DNA from: Leifsonia sp. 466MF
GTDB lineage: Bacteria > Actinomycetota > Actinomycetes > Actinomycetales > Microbacteriaceae
Direction of reading: 5' to 3'
DNA: 64,000 nt
Assembly (NCBI RefSeq): GCF_900100265.1
Contig: NZ_LT629696.1
Coordinates: 3,658,001 to 3,722,000, forward strand
In this document: positions 1 through 8,657 of the stretch, in pieces
Layout: every line of letters begins with the position of its first letter
Position numbering within the stretch: position 1 is the first letter of the stretch
The notes under the pieces: model-generated
Database searches by the model: none
The model's input: only the letters and a program-made list of their open reading frames with translations
What the model was told of the DNA's origin: nothing
Program-made: the position numbers and the translations under genes

Positions 1-598
1 GCTCCACCTCCGACAGGATGTGGCTCGACAGCAGTACCGTCGCACCCTCCGCCGCGACGCGCTGGATCTCGGCATCGAACACCGCCTCCATCAACGGGTC
101 GAGTCCGCTGGTCGGCTCGTCGAGGATGTACAGGTCGGCCGGCGTCGCGAACGCCGCGACCAGGGCCACCTTCTGCCGGTTGCCCTTCGAGTAGGCGCGG
201 CCCTTCTTCGTCGGATCGAGCTGGAACACGTCGATGAGGCGCTTCTTGCGCGCGGCGTACTGCGCGTGGTCGGCGGTGCCGCCGCGCAGGCGCGCGAGGA
301 GGTCGATCGCCTCTCCACCGGAGAGGTTGGGCCAGAGGCTGACGTCGCCTGGCACGTACGCGAGGCGGCGGTGCAGAGCGACCGCGTCCTTCCACGGGTC
401 GCCCCCGAAGACGGTGGCGCGGCCGCCGTCGGCCCGGGCGAGACCCAGCAGGACTCGGATCGTGGTCGACTTCCCCGCTCCGTTCGGGCCGAGGAAGCCG
501 TGAACCTCGCCCGGCGTCACCGTCAGGTCGAGGCCATCGAGAGCACGTACGCGGCCGAATCTCTTCTCGAGACCGGCGACGTCGATCACTGCATCCAT
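1..598 (-). CDS. ABC transporter ATP-binding protein (3' end outside window)
   Basis: ATPase subunit of an ABC exporter, probably ABC-2 type; it would act at the inner face of the membrane with a permease lying beyond the window. The 199 visible codons show Walker [10 protein letters not shown] near residue 35, a signature region reading YSKGNRQK instead of LSGGQ, Walker B LYILDEP followed by TSGLDP, and the H-loop SSHILSEVE. The C-terminus is cut off by the window edge. The ATG at 598 is chosen because a TAGCAT -10 box ends 7 bases upstream, a leaderless arrangement. An inverted repeat at 618-635 overlies the promoter. Substrate is not predictable from this half. Confidence 0.9.
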   Translation of the reverse strand, partial: MDAVIDVAGLEKRFGRVRALDGLDLTVTPGEVHGFLGPNGAGKSTTIRVLLGLARADGGRATVFGGDPWKDAVALHRRLAYVPGDVSLWPNLSGGEAIDLLARLRGGTADHAQYAARKKRLIDVFQLDPTKKGRAYSKGNRQKVALVAAFATPADLYILDEPTSGLDPLMEAVFDAEIQRVAAEGATVLLSSHILSEVE

Positions 599-617
599 GG
601 GCGGGATGCTACGCCTT

Positions 618-635
618 TTTCAGTAATTTGTGAAA
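618..635. promoter_or_regulatory. Inverted repeat over the promoter of the ABC ATPase gene
   Basis: TTTCA (618-622) and TGAAA (631-635) face each other around an 8-base spacer in an unusually AT-rich patch of a GC-rich window. On the minus strand it lies upstream of the TAGCAT -10 box (605-610), about where the -35 region should be, so a bound repressor would block the promoter. TetR-family operators commonly look like this. No candidate regulator is visible nearby. Confidence 0.4.
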
Positions 636-667
636 GTTGTGTTTTCTGGCGTGCCAGCGCCGCCGTG

Positions 668-1699
668 TCACGCCTGGCCGCACTGGACCGACTCGATGCC
701 CGCGTAGTCGTACTCGGAGGCGCTGTCGGGGATGGTCAGGTCGTACGGGACACCGGCCTCCAGGTCGACCGTGGTGGTCCACGAGTCGAGCGTCTCGCCC
801 TCCGGGGTGTCGGCGAACGTGGCGGTGACGGTCGCGCCGGCGCAGGTCTGGCCGGGCGTGAGCTCGAAGGTCCAGCCGTCGACGTAGTGGACGTGAACGC
901 CGTCGACGTCGTAGTCGTCGACCTCGGAATCGCCGGAACCGGGGTCGCCGGAGCCCGGGTCCGAGGGCTCCTCGGACGGGTCGTCGGACGAGCCGTCGCC
1001 CGGGTCGCTCTCGTACGGCGAGGCGCTGGAGCTGCTCTCGGCCTGCGCGATCCGGCTGGTGCTGGCGCCGATCGAGACGATGACGAGCACCGCGACCAGC
1101 AGGATGGCGAGCCCGCCGACGATACCGCCGACCGTGATACCCACGATGGCGCCGGTCGACATGCGCTTGCGGGGTGGCGGGGGCGGGTAGCCCTGGTACG
1201 CACCGAAGGCACCGGGGCCGTAGCCCGGCGCGGGTTGCCCGGGCTGGGGTTGGCCGGGCTGGGGCTGGCCGGGTTGCGGCTGGCCGGCCTGGGGTTGGCC
1301 GGCCTGGGCGTACCCCTGCTGCGGATAGCCGGGCGGCGGGTAGCCGCCCTGCGCTGCGCCGGGGTAGGACCCTCCGCTCGGCGTCTGGGGCGCCGCGCCG
1401 TACGGCTGCTGCGGGGCGAAGGGAGGCTGCGGCTGGGTCGGCGCATTCTGCGGCGGATACGGCTGCGTCGGTTGAGCGGGCGCGTTCTGCGGCGGATACG
1501 GCTGCGTCGGCGCGTTCTGCGGGTAGGGCGGCTGCCAGGCGGATGCCGCGGCCAGCGCATCCCGTGCCGCGGTCAGGGCATCACGGCGCTGCGGGTCGCC
1601 ACCGGCCTCAGCGAGCCGCGCCTGATAGGTGCGCTCCACCTCGTCGCTTGTCGCTCCCGGCGACACCCCCAGCAGTTCTGCCGCCTCGTTCGGACTCAC
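668..1699 (-). CDS. J-domain-like, Pro/Gln-rich single-pass membrane protein
   Basis: Function unknown. The 343 residues divide into an N-terminal J-domain-like helical part (about 1-53) that lacks the HPD tripeptide needed to stimulate Hsp70, a long Pro/Gln/Tyr/Gly-rich low-complexity stretch (about 55-175) with tandem QPxPG-type repeats, a transmembrane helix (about 180-212), an acidic Ser/Asp/Pro linker, and a small extracytoplasmic C-terminal domain with two cysteines (in TCAGA and VQCGQA) that could form a disulfide. It probably has its N-terminus in the cytoplasm and C-terminus outside. GTG start preceded by a GGGGGG-rich Shine-Dalgarno. The gene lies 69 bases upstream of the ABC ATPase gene on the same strand. 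Confidence 0.75.
   Translation of the reverse strand: MSPNEAAELLGVSPGATSDEVERTYQARLAEAGGDPQRRDALTAARDALAAASAWQPPYPQNAPTQPYPPQNAPAQPTQPYPPQNAPTQPQPPFAPQQPYGAAPQTPSGGSYPGAAQGGYPPPGYPQQGYAQAGQPQAGQPQPGQPQPGQPQPGQPAPGYGPGAFGAYQGYPPPPPRKRMSTGAIVGITVGGIVGGLAILLVAVLVIVSIGASTSRIAQAESSSSASPYESDPGDGSSDDPSEEPSDPGSGDPGSGDSEVDDYDVDGVHVHYVDGWTFELTPGQTCAGATVTATFADTPEGETLDSWTTTVDLEAGVPYDLTIPDSASEYDYAGIESVQCGQA
1231..1312. repeat. Tandem coding repeats of the Pro/Gln-rich linker
   Basis: Degenerate copies of a roughly 15-base unit (GGCTGGGGTTGGCCG-like) encode repeated QPxPG/QPxAG pentapeptides in the minus-strand membrane protein. Such repeats readily change copy number by slippage. Confidence 0.7.
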
Positions 1700-1805
1700 C
1701 GCGCCCCCCGTTCAGCTCACGCGTATGGCTCGATCGTAGTGGCGGATCGCCGAGCCGCACCCCGCCATTGAGGACACGGCCGGCGCGACCCCATGCGGGA
1801 ACAGA

Positions 1806-2441
1806 TCAGACGAGCGCCGCGCCGAGCCCGCGCGTCAGCCCGGGAGCATCCCGTCGGCCCGGACGCTCCGCCGTGGCGATCTCGCCGAGTTCACGGATCA
1901 CCCGGTTGTAGTACGCCGCAGCGACGCCCGTGCGGTATGCGGCGGGCTGCAGGTCTGCCTCGTTGCGCAGACGGATCTCAGCCCGCGCCGCCTCGATCGG
2001 TGTGATGATCTTCACGCCCGCGCGGTACCGGATCAGCCGGTGCACCCACTGGTCGAGCGCCTCCGGCAGCCCCTTCGCCACCCGGTCGTGCTCGGTGGCG
2101 AGGGACGTGAGGGAGCGAGCTGCCGACGTGCTCGTCGACCCACCGGCCGACGCCGTCCCGTTCGCGGCGGCCTCTCGCTCGGCCGCGCGCCGGTCCGCCG
2201 CCATGACCGTGAGGAGGTCGTCGTGCCGGTTGGCCTGCCGCGACAGCACCTCGAGCTCGTCGAGAGCCGTCGCGTACTCCTCCTCGTAGTCGGCGTAGTC
2301 GGCCGGATGCGCGGCGCGGTCGTTCACGAGGTCGGTGCGCGCGGTCGCCGCCTGGGCCCGGGTGAGCACCGTGCGACCGTTGCGCACGCGCTCGAGCCGC
2401 CAGGTCCAGGTCGCGAGGGGTTCCGGCATCAGGTGGCTCAT
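1806..2441 (-). CDS. Hypothetical protein, helical, about 211 aa
   Basis: I do not recognise a family. The protein is hydrophilic and predicted mostly helical, with no signal peptide or membrane segment. It has a Glu/Ala-rich central part (DYADYEEEYATALDELEVL), a short Gly/Ser/Thr linker near residue 100, and a C-terminal half ending in an AAYYNRVIRELGEIA helix. The start is supported by a TACAGT box 6 bases upstream of the ATG. It is divergent from the MATE exporter gene. Codon composition matches its neighbours, so I take it as a real gene. Confidence 0.7.
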   Translation of the reverse strand: MSHLMPEPLATWTWRLERVRNGRTVLTRAQAATARTDLVNDRAAHPADYADYEEEYATALDELEVLSRQANRHDDLLTVMAADRRAAEREAAANGTASAGGSTSTSAARSLTSLATEHDRVAKGLPEALDQWVHRLIRYRAGVKIITPIEAARAEIRLRNEADLQPAAYRTGVAAAYYNRVIRELGEIATAERPGRRDAPGLTRGLGAALV

Positions 2442-2516
2442 GGCTCCACTGTAGGAAGGGCCACCGACATCGGTCCGACGACACGACGTCGGCGGCCCGG
2501 GCTAGCGTGGATGGTC

Positions 2517-3851
2517 GTGAGCACCCTTCTCCGCCGCCCGGTCGACCGCGAGATCCTCCGCCTCGCCGTTCCCGCTCTCGGGGCTCTGGTGGCGGAGCCG
2601 ATCTTCCTGCTGGCCGACTCGGCGATGGTCGGGCACCTCGGGGTCGCGCCCCTCGCGGGTCTCGGCATCGCGAGTGCGGTGCTGCAGACGATCGTTGGGC
2701 TGATGGTGTTCCTCGCCTACAGCACGACTCCCGCTGTCGCGCGGCGGCTGGGAGCGGGCGACGAGCGCGGTGCGGTCGCGGCGGGCGTGGACGGCTGCTG
2801 GCTCGCGCTCGTGCTCGGAGTGGTGCTCGCCGGCGCGGGGTGGGCGGCCTCGCCGTTCCTGGTGAGTCTGTTCGGAGCGTCGTCCGAGGTCAGCGAGCAG
2901 GCGACCCAGTACCTGAGCCTGTCCATGCTCGGGCTCCCGGCCATGCTGCTGGTCTACGCCGCGACCGGGCTGCTGCGCGGACTCCAGGACACCCGCACGC
3001 CGCTCGCCGTCGCGGTCGCGGGCTTTGCCGCGAACATCGTGCTCAACTATCTGTTCATCTACGTCGCCGGACTGGGCATCCGCGGGTCGGCGCTCGGTAC
3101 CGTCGCGGCGCAGTGGGCGATGGTGCTGGTGTACGCGATCATCGTCGCCCGTCACGCCCGCCGGGTCGGAGCCTCCCTCCTCCCCCATCACACCGGCATC
3201 GGCCGGACGGCGCGTGCCGGCGGCTGGCTGTTCCTCCGCACGGCGAGCCTGCGTGCGGCCATGCTTCTGGCGGTCTTCGCCGCAACCCGTCTCGGACCGG
3301 ACGAACTCGCCGCCTTCCAGGTCACGATGACCGTGTTCGCGACTCTCGCCTTCGCCCTCGACGCCCTCGCCATCGCCGCGCAGGCACTCATCGGGAAGGG
3401 GCTGGGGGCCGGCGACCTCGAGAACGTCCGTGCGGTGCTGCGCCGGTGCGTGCAGTGGGGAATCGGCGCGGGCGCGGTTCTCGGCCTGGTGACGATCGCG
3501 CTGAGCCCTGTCGCGGCGGGCGTCTTCACGAGCGATCCGTCGGTCGCCGCGCTGCTGCCGCTGTCGATGGCGATCGTGGGCGCAGGCGCCCCGCTGGGCG
3601 GGTACGTGTTCGTGCTCGACGGGGTGCTCATCGGCGCCGGAGACGCCCGGTATCTCGCCCTCACCGGCCTCGCGAACGTGGCTGCGTTCGTCCCGCTCGC
3701 GGTCGCCGCCGCCGTCTGGGGCGGGCACGATGCGACCGGCCTCGCCGCCCTGACGGCGGCGTTCGCCTTCGGCTACCTCGGCGCCCGCGCGCTCACGCTC
3801 GGTCTGCGCGCTCGCGGCCGCACGTGGATGCGTGCGGGCGCGACGATCTAG
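2517..3851 (+). CDS. MATE family efflux transporter (DinF-like)
   Basis: Inner-membrane antiporter of the multidrug and toxic compound extrusion family, exporting organic cations or metabolites in exchange for H+ or Na+. About 444 residues with 12 predicted membrane helices in two similar halves. The N-terminal EPIFLLADSAMVGHLG stretch is the classic MATE signature (DxxMVGHLG), as in DinF-type proteins. GTG at 2517 is chosen because TAGCGT (2503-2508) ends 8 bases upstream. An in-frame ATG at 2511 would add two residues but sits too close to the -10 box. It converges with the M20 amidohydrolase gene 36 bases downstream. Substrate cannot be inferred. Confidence 0.9.
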   Translation: MSTLLRRPVDREILRLAVPALGALVAEPIFLLADSAMVGHLGVAPLAGLGIASAVLQTIVGLMVFLAYSTTPAVARRLGAGDERGAVAAGVDGCWLALVLGVVLAGAGWAASPFLVSLFGASSEVSEQATQYLSLSMLGLPAMLLVYAATGLLRGLQDTRTPLAVAVAGFAANIVLNYLFIYVAGLGIRGSALGTVAAQWAMVLVYAIIVARHARRVGASLLPHHTGIGRTARAGGWLFLRTASLRAAMLLAVFAATRLGPDELAAFQVTMTVFATLAFALDALAIAAQALIGKGLGAGDLENVRAVLRRCVQWGIGAGAVLGLVTIALSPVAAGVFTSDPSVAALLPLSMAIVGAGAPLGGYVFVLDGVLIGAGDARYLALTGLANVAAFVPLAVAAAVWGGHDATGLAALTAAFAFGYLGARALTLGLRARGRTWMRAGATI

Positions 3852-3887
3852 GCCTCTCGCGAAGCCGGCCCCTCAGCCCGTGAGCCC

Positions 3888-5096
3888 CTACGCCAGCCAC
3901 TCCCGCGCAGCGACCACGAGCGCCCGGACCCCGGTGTCGATCGTCGGCTGCGGAAGCGGCGCGAAGAACGGCGAGTGGTTGGTCGGGATGTCGGTGTCGA
4001 CCGTACCCGCCGCCATCGCGGTGAGCACCGTCTCCGGATCGGCCCCTCCGAGCATCCAGTAGACCAGCGGGGCACCGGCCGCCGTCGCGAGATTGCCGAC
4101 GTCCTCACTGCCGGAGAGCGCGCCGGGGTGCAGCACCCGATCGACCCCGAACTCGGCCGCGAAGGCCGCGTTGACCCGCTCGGTCGACTCTGGGTCGTTC
4201 ACAGTGACGGGGTAGCGCTCCCCCCACTCCATATCCGGAGCCTTCGGGGCGCCGGACGCCTGCGACTCCGCCGCGATGACGCGGTGGACGCCGTCCAGCA
4301 CGCGCTGCCGGACCTCTTCGTTGAAGCTGCGCACACTGATCCCGAGCGTGGCTTCGGCCGCGATGATGTTGTTCTTGGTGCCGGCATGGAGGCTGCCGAC
4401 CGTCACGACGGCGGTGTCCTGCGGCGAGATCTCGCGCGACACGACCGTCTGCAGGCGCATGACCGTCGCCGCCGCCATCACGACGGGATCGATCGTCGTC
4501 TCGGGCCGGGATCCGTGACCGCCGCGCCCGTGGAGCGTGACCTCCATCGTGTCGACCGCCGCCATGGCCGCACCGGGGTGCGCGCCGACCATCCCGGCCG
4601 GGTACGGCAGCACGTGCTGCCCCAGCACGACATCCGGAACCGGCACCTTCTCATACAGACCGTCGTCGACCATCACCTGGGCTCCCCCGCCGTGCTCCTC
4701 GGCCGGTTGGAAGAGGGCGACGAGGGTTCCGGACCACTCGCCGCGCGAGTCGTTCAGCGCCTCGACGGCACCGAGCAGGCAGGTGATGTGGATGTCGTGG
4801 CCGCACGCGTGCATCAGCGGCACGGCGTTGCCCGCCTCGTCGGTCACCGTCTCGGTCGAAGCCCACGGGAGCCCGGTCTGCTCGCGAACAGGGAGCGCAT
4901 CCATGTCGGCTCGGAGCAGCACGGTCGGGCCGTCGCCGTTGCGCAGGACGCCCACGACGCCTGTCGTGGCGATGCCGGTGTGCACCTCGAGCCCCAGTTC
5001 GGTCAGCCGCTCGGCGACGATGCCGGCCGTGCGGTGCTCGGTGAAGGCGAGTTCGGGGTGGGCGTGAAGGTCGCGGTAGAGGGCTTCGAGATCCAT
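3888..5096 (-). CDS. M20 family amidohydrolase (hippurate hydrolase / IAA-amino acid hydrolase type)
   Basis: Cytoplasmic metal-dependent hydrolase of the M20D type, cleaving N-acyl amino acids or related amides. The 402 residues include RADMDALPV (about 62-70), the metal-binding MHACGHDIH (about 93-101), PAEEHGGG with the catalytic Glu pair (about 130-137), and RGGHGSRPE in the dimerisation domain. The C-terminal part keeps the GSEDVGN motif. It begins 4 bases after the stop of the upstream LacI regulator gene, so the two are almost certainly one transcript. Together with the divergent MFS transporter this suggests uptake and hydrolysis of one amide or conjugate, controlled by the LacI protein. 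The true substrate is unknown. Confidence 0.9.
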   Translation of the reverse strand: MDLEALYRDLHAHPELAFTEHRTAGIVAERLTELGLEVHTGIATTGVVGVLRNGDGPTVLLRADMDALPVREQTGLPWASTETVTDEAGNAVPLMHACGHDIHITCLLGAVEALNDSRGEWSGTLVALFQPAEEHGGGAQVMVDDGLYEKVPVPDVVLGQHVLPYPAGMVGAHPGAAMAAVDTMEVTLHGRGGHGSRPETTIDPVVMAAATVMRLQTVVSREISPQDTAVVTVGSLHAGTKNNIIAAEATLGISVRSFNEEVRQRVLDGVHRVIAAESQASGAPKAPDMEWGERYPVTVNDPESTERVNAAFAAEFGVDRVLHPGALSGSEDVGNLATAAGAPLVYWMLGGADPETVLTAMAAGTVDTDIPTNHSPFFAPLPQPTIDTGVRALVVAAREWLA

Positions 5097-5100
5097 GCCG

Positions 5101-6192
5101 TCAGCCTACGACCGGCGCCCCCGAGGAGACCCGTGGAGCCGCCGTTGTGTTGCCCTGGTGGAAAACGCTCGTGAATGTGGAGGGAATCGGCTCCCCGCCC
5201 TCCAGCATCTCGACGACCGCCCGTCCCGCGGCACGTCCCTTCTCGACGGCGGGCTGAACGAGCGTCGTGAGGTCGTACGGCCAGAGGCCGTCGACGCGCA
5301 CACCGTCGAAACCGACGACGCTGACATCCCACGGCACTTCCAGACCCAGCTCCTCCGCCGCACGGATGACGCCCGCGGCCAACAGGTCGCTCTGGGCGAT
5401 GACGGCGGTCGGCCGGTGCCGCGCGTCGGCGAGGAGGGCACGGCCGGCGGCGCGTCCTTCCTCCACGAACGACCCGCGCGTGACCCAGCCGGGGGCGTCC
5501 GGGAAGACGTCCCGGGCGCCGGCGAGCCGGTCGAGCGCGGTGGTGGAGCTGGCCGCCGCCAGGCGGTCCGGTGTCAGCGGTCCGCGCGCGCGATCGCGGG
5601 TGAGCGACAGCGTCACCACCGAGACGTCGCGGTGGCCGAGGTCGTAGAGGTGCTGGGCGGCGACGCGGGTGGCCTCCCGGTTGTCCTGACCGATCGTCGG
5701 GACGCCGTCGGCCGGGTCTCCCTCGATCGCGACGAGCGGGATGCCGCGCTGGCGGAGAGTCGCCACCGACTCGTCGAGACGCGGGCTGCAGCCGACAAGC
5801 ACGACCGCATCCATCGGGGCGTCCTCGATCCGCTGCGCGGCCTCACCGGCGTCGGTGAGGATGAGGAGGCCCGCGTCGATCGCGCCGATCTCCTCCGTGA
5901 TGCCGTCGAGCAGGGCGATCTTGATGGGGTCGCGGAAGGCGTCGCGCACGCGCTCCTCCATCACGACACCGACGATGCCCGAGCGACCGCGGCGCAGCGA
6001 GCGCGCCCGCGGGTCGGGCCCGGCGTAGTTGAGGCGCTTCGCGGCGGCGAGCACGCGCTCGCGGGTGGCGTCGGAGACCGGGCCTGTTCCGGAGAACGCG
6101 AGCGATGCGGTGGAGTTCGACACACCGGCCAGGCGGGCGACCGCGGCCAGGGTGGGCCGGACGGCCGCAGGGGCTGTGCTGGGTTCGTTCAC
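5101..6192 (-). CDS. LacI family transcriptional regulator
   Basis: DNA-binding repressor of about 363 residues. The N-terminal helix-turn-helix (about 13-65) carries the LacI signature TLAAVARLAGVSNSTAS and the hinge-helix region LNYAGPDPRARSLR. The rest is a periplasmic-binding-protein-like effector domain ending with VVGFDGVRVDGLWPYDLTT, typical of the LacI/GalR class. The GTG start sits 7 bases after a TAAGCT box (6200-6205). The perfect palindrome at 6207-6234 lies just upstream and would place a dimer over its own -35 region and over the divergent MFS promoter. It is likely autoregulated and controls the M20 gene and the MFS gene together; the effector is unknown. Confidence 0.93.
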   Translation of the reverse strand: MNEPSTAPAAVRPTLAAVARLAGVSNSTASLAFSGTGPVSDATRERVLAAAKRLNYAGPDPRARSLRRGRSGIVGVVMEERVRDAFRDPIKIALLDGITEEIGAIDAGLLILTDAGEAAQRIEDAPMDAVVLVGCSPRLDESVATLRQRGIPLVAIEGDPADGVPTIGQDNREATRVAAQHLYDLGHRDVSVVTLSLTRDRARGPLTPDRLAAASSTTALDRLAGARDVFPDAPGWVTRGSFVEEGRAAGRALLADARHRPTAVIAQSDLLAAGVIRAAEELGLEVPWDVSVVGFDGVRVDGLWPYDLTTLVQPAVEKGRAAGRAVVEMLEGGEPIPSTFTSVFHQGNTTAAPRVSSGAPVVG

Positions 6193-6206
6193 GTGTGATA
6201 GCTTAG

Positions 6207-6234
6207 TCGAATCGTTTCGATCGAAACGATTCGA
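6207..6234. promoter_or_regulatory. Perfect 28-bp palindrome, probable LacI-family operator
   Basis: Half-site TCGAATCGTTTCGA is followed by its exact reverse complement, centred between 6220 and 6221. The core TCGTTTCGATCGAAACGA resembles LacI/GalR operators, which have a central CG. It lies in the 69-base gap between the divergent LacI regulator and MFS transporter genes. Assignment to this regulator is inferred from position. Confidence 0.85.
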
Positions 6235-6261
6235 GCAGACGAACCCACAGGAATTCGCCCG

Positions 6262-7524
6262 ATGTCACAGCCGATCTCGACCACCACGCGCTCCCGTCGG
6301 GAGCTCACCGCCTGGCGCAACGCGGTCTTCGTCATCTTCATCCTCTCCGGGCTCGCCCTCGCGACCTGGGTGGCCCGCATCCCGGGCATCCGCGACGACC
6401 TGGGACTGGGCAAGGACCCCTCGGCCGTCGGGCTCCTCATCCTCGGGATGTCGGTGGGCGCCATCCTCGGCCTCACCGTCTCCTCCCCCATCCTGGTCCG
6501 CTTCGGCCCGCATCGCGGGATGGTCGCCGGCCTCGTGATCGTCGCCATCGGCATCCTGTTCATCGGCTTCGGAGCGACGACCTTCCACTCCATCCCCTCG
6601 GTCGCCGTCGGGCTCATCCTGCTCGGCTTCGGCAACGGCATGGTCGACGTGATGATGAACGTCGAGGCCACCGCCGTCGAGCGTGAGATCGGGAAGACGC
6701 TTCTGCCGCTCATGCACGCGTGCTTCAGCCTCGGCACGGTGATCGGCGCCGGCATCGGTGCGGCGGCCGCAGCGCTCGGGGTCGCGGTCGTCTGGCACCT
6801 GCTCGGCACGGCCGTGGTCATCGTCGCGATCGCGATCGTGGCCGTCCGCTACATCCCGCGCGAGGCCGAACTCGGCGACGAGGCGGCCGAGAAGGAGCGC
6901 ATCCCGTTCGGCGAGCGCATGCGCACGTCGCTCGCCGTCTGGGCCGACTGGCGGCTCATCCTCATCGGCGTCGTCATGCTCGGCATGGCGTTCGGCGAGG
7001 GCTCGGCGAACGACTGGATCTCGCTGGCCGTCGTCGACGGTCATGGTCAGGCCAACTCCGTCGGCGCGCTCGTGTTCGGCTTCTTCGTGGTCGCGATGAC
7101 CGTCGGCCGGGTCGTCGGCGGCCCGATCGTCGACCGCATCGGCCGCGTCAATGCCATCCGGATCACCGCCGGCATGGGCGCTGTCGGCCTCGTACTGTTC
7201 ATCGTGGGCGGCCCGATGTGGCTGGTCGTCATCGGAACCGTTCTCTGGGGCTTCGGCGTCTCGCTCGGCTTCCCGCTCGGGATGTCGGCGGCCGCAGACG
7301 GCGCCGCGAACCCCGCCGCACGCGTCTCCGCGGTCGCGATCATCGGCTACTGCGCCTTCCTGGCCGGTCCGCCGCTGATCGGCTTCCTCGGCCAGCACTT
7401 CGGCCTCCTGAACGCGCTGTTCCTCGTGCTCGCGCTGCTGGTCGCCGCGTTCCTGGCGGCACCGGCCGTGCGTCCGGTCGACGCGCCCGCGGAGCGCCGC
7501 GCCGCCTCCCCCGACCCCGCCTGA
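6262..7524 (+). CDS. MFS transporter, fucose-permease-like
   Basis: Twelve-helix secondary transporter of about 420 residues. The loop between helices 2 and 3 reads approximately GMSVGAILG, and GFGNGMVDVMMNVEATAVER around residue 115-135 is characteristic of the FucP/YbjJ-like MFS branch (the N-M-D/N-V pattern in helix 4). A Shine-Dalgarno-like AGGAATT precedes the ATG. It is divergent from the LacI-M20 pair and shares the palindromic operator, so it probably imports the compound processed by the M20 enzyme. Specificity is inference. Confidence 0.88.
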   Translation: MSQPISTTTRSRRELTAWRNAVFVIFILSGLALATWVARIPGIRDDLGLGKDPSAVGLLILGMSVGAILGLTVSSPILVRFGPHRGMVAGLVIVAIGILFIGFGATTFHSIPSVAVGLILLGFGNGMVDVMMNVEATAVEREIGKTLLPLMHACFSLGTVIGAGIGAAAAALGVAVVWHLLGTAVVIVAIAIVAVRYIPREAELGDEAAEKERIPFGERMRTSLAVWADWRLILIGVVMLGMAFGEGSANDWISLAVVDGHGQANSVGALVFGFFVVAMTVGRVVGGPIVDRIGRVNAIRITAGMGAVGLVLFIVGGPMWLVVIGTVLWGFGVSLGFPLGMSAAADGAANPAARVSAVAIIGYCAFLAGPPLIGFLGQHFGLLNALFLVLALLVAAFLAAPAVRPVDAPAERRAASPDPA

Positions 7525-7537
7525 TGCAGCGCGAAAG

Positions 7538-7567
7538 CTGACGCCGCGCTCGACCTGACGCCGCGCT
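7538..7567. repeat. Two 13-bp direct repeats at a convergent gene junction
   Basis: CTGACGCCGCGCT occurs at 7538-7550 and again at 7555-7567, the second copy running into the stop codon of the minus-strand lactonase gene. No obvious hairpin forms. Role unknown; it may be chance in GC-rich DNA. Confidence 0.5.
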
Positions 7568-8612
7568 AGACGAAGCGGAGGCAGACCGGGGTCGGGACGG
7601 GCGAGGTCCCGAGCAGACGGAGGCTGCGCTGGGCATCGTCGAACGCCAGCACCGCGATCTCGTCGCTGTCCTGGCAGGCCGTCAGCACCCGGTCGCCCCC
7701 GGGCGCGATCACGAGGTCACGCGGCGTGCGGCCACCGACCGCGACGGAGTCCACCAGACTCAGCCGCGACGCCTCGGCGTCGAACGCGAAGATCGCGACC
7801 GCGTCATCCCCGCGGTTGCTCACCAGCACCGTGCGGCCCGAGTCGCTGATGCACACGGCGGCGGTCAGGTTGTCGCCGTCGGCCCCGTCGGCCCGGGTCG
7901 TCGTGCTCTGCACCCGCACGAAGCGGTCGCCCTCCCGCCGCAGCACGTCGGCGCTGGAATCGAGCTCGTTCACCAGCACCACGTGACGGCCGTCGGGATG
8001 GAACGCCAGGTGCCGCGGGCCCGCCGAACCGAGCACGACGGTCGCCTCCGGCCGGAGGGTCAGCGCGCCGGCATCCGAGAACGCGTACCAGCGCACCTCG
8101 CCGATGCCGAGATCCACGACGACGACATCGCCGCTCACCGGGTCGACGCTCAGCTGGTGCACGTGCGGCGCATCCTGCCGCTCCGGGTCGGGTCCGCGGC
8201 CCTCGTGCCGCACGAACGCGGTGCGCTCTCCGAGCGATCCGTCAGCGGCGAGCGCGAACACCGACACGGTGCCGCCGCCGTACGTCCCCGCGATGAGGAA
8301 TCGCCCGCTCGGGTGCACCACCGCGTGCGCCGGAGACGGCCCGCCGCTCGACGCCGAGCCCAGCTCCGTCAGCGAGCCGTCGGCCGCGCGGGCGAAGGCG
8401 AAGAGGCCACCGTCGGGCTCCGTCTCGCTCACCGCGTACACGTGCTCACCACCGGGCGCGGCCGTCACCCAGGACGGGTTCGCCACCCGCGCCGCGACCG
8501 ACACATCGGTCACGTCCGACCCGTCGAAGCGGGCGCTGAGCACCCCCTCGGCGTGACCGTCGACGTGCGGGAGGCGTTCGGTGTAGGTGCCGATGAGGAG
8601 CTCGTGGGCCAT
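7566..8612 (-). CDS. Lactonase family beta-propeller (6-phosphogluconolactonase-like)
   Basis: Member of the Pgl/YbhE seven-bladed propeller family (about 348 residues). It begins LLIGTYTERLPHVDGHAEG, the typical first strand, and carries blade repeats such as NPSWVTAAPGGEHVYAVSE, GPSPAHAVVHPSGRFLIAGTYGGG and DAPHVHQLSVDP. YbhE-type members hydrolyse 6-phosphogluconolactone, but many homologues have unknown lactone or carbohydrate substrates. The protein has no signal peptide and is presumably cytoplasmic. Start ATG at 8612; an ATG at 8621 would add three residues. Divergent from nucS with a 45-base gap. Confidence 0.85.
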   Translation of the reverse strand: MAHELLIGTYTERLPHVDGHAEGVLSARFDGSDVTDVSVAARVANPSWVTAAPGGEHVYAVSETEPDGGLFAFARAADGSLTELGSASSGGPSPAHAVVHPSGRFLIAGTYGGGTVSVFALAADGSLGERTAFVRHEGRGPDPERQDAPHVHQLSVDPVSGDVVVVDLGIGEVRWYAFSDAGALTLRPEATVVLGSAGPRHLAFHPDGRHVVLVNELDSSADVLRREGDRFVRVQSTTTRADGADGDNLTAAVCISDSGRTVLVSNRGDDAVAIFAFDAEASRLSLVDSVAVGGRTPRDLVIAPGGDRVLTACQDSDEIAVLAFDDAQRSLRLLGTSPVPTPVCLRFV

Positions 8613-8657
8613 GCCGACCATCCAACCACCGTCCCCGGCTGCACTTAGGATGTTGCG

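Noticed and set aside
20..1771. A long open plus-strand frame at the window start
   Set aside because: It is antisense to the ABC ATPase and the J-like gene, with low-complexity translation and no domain.
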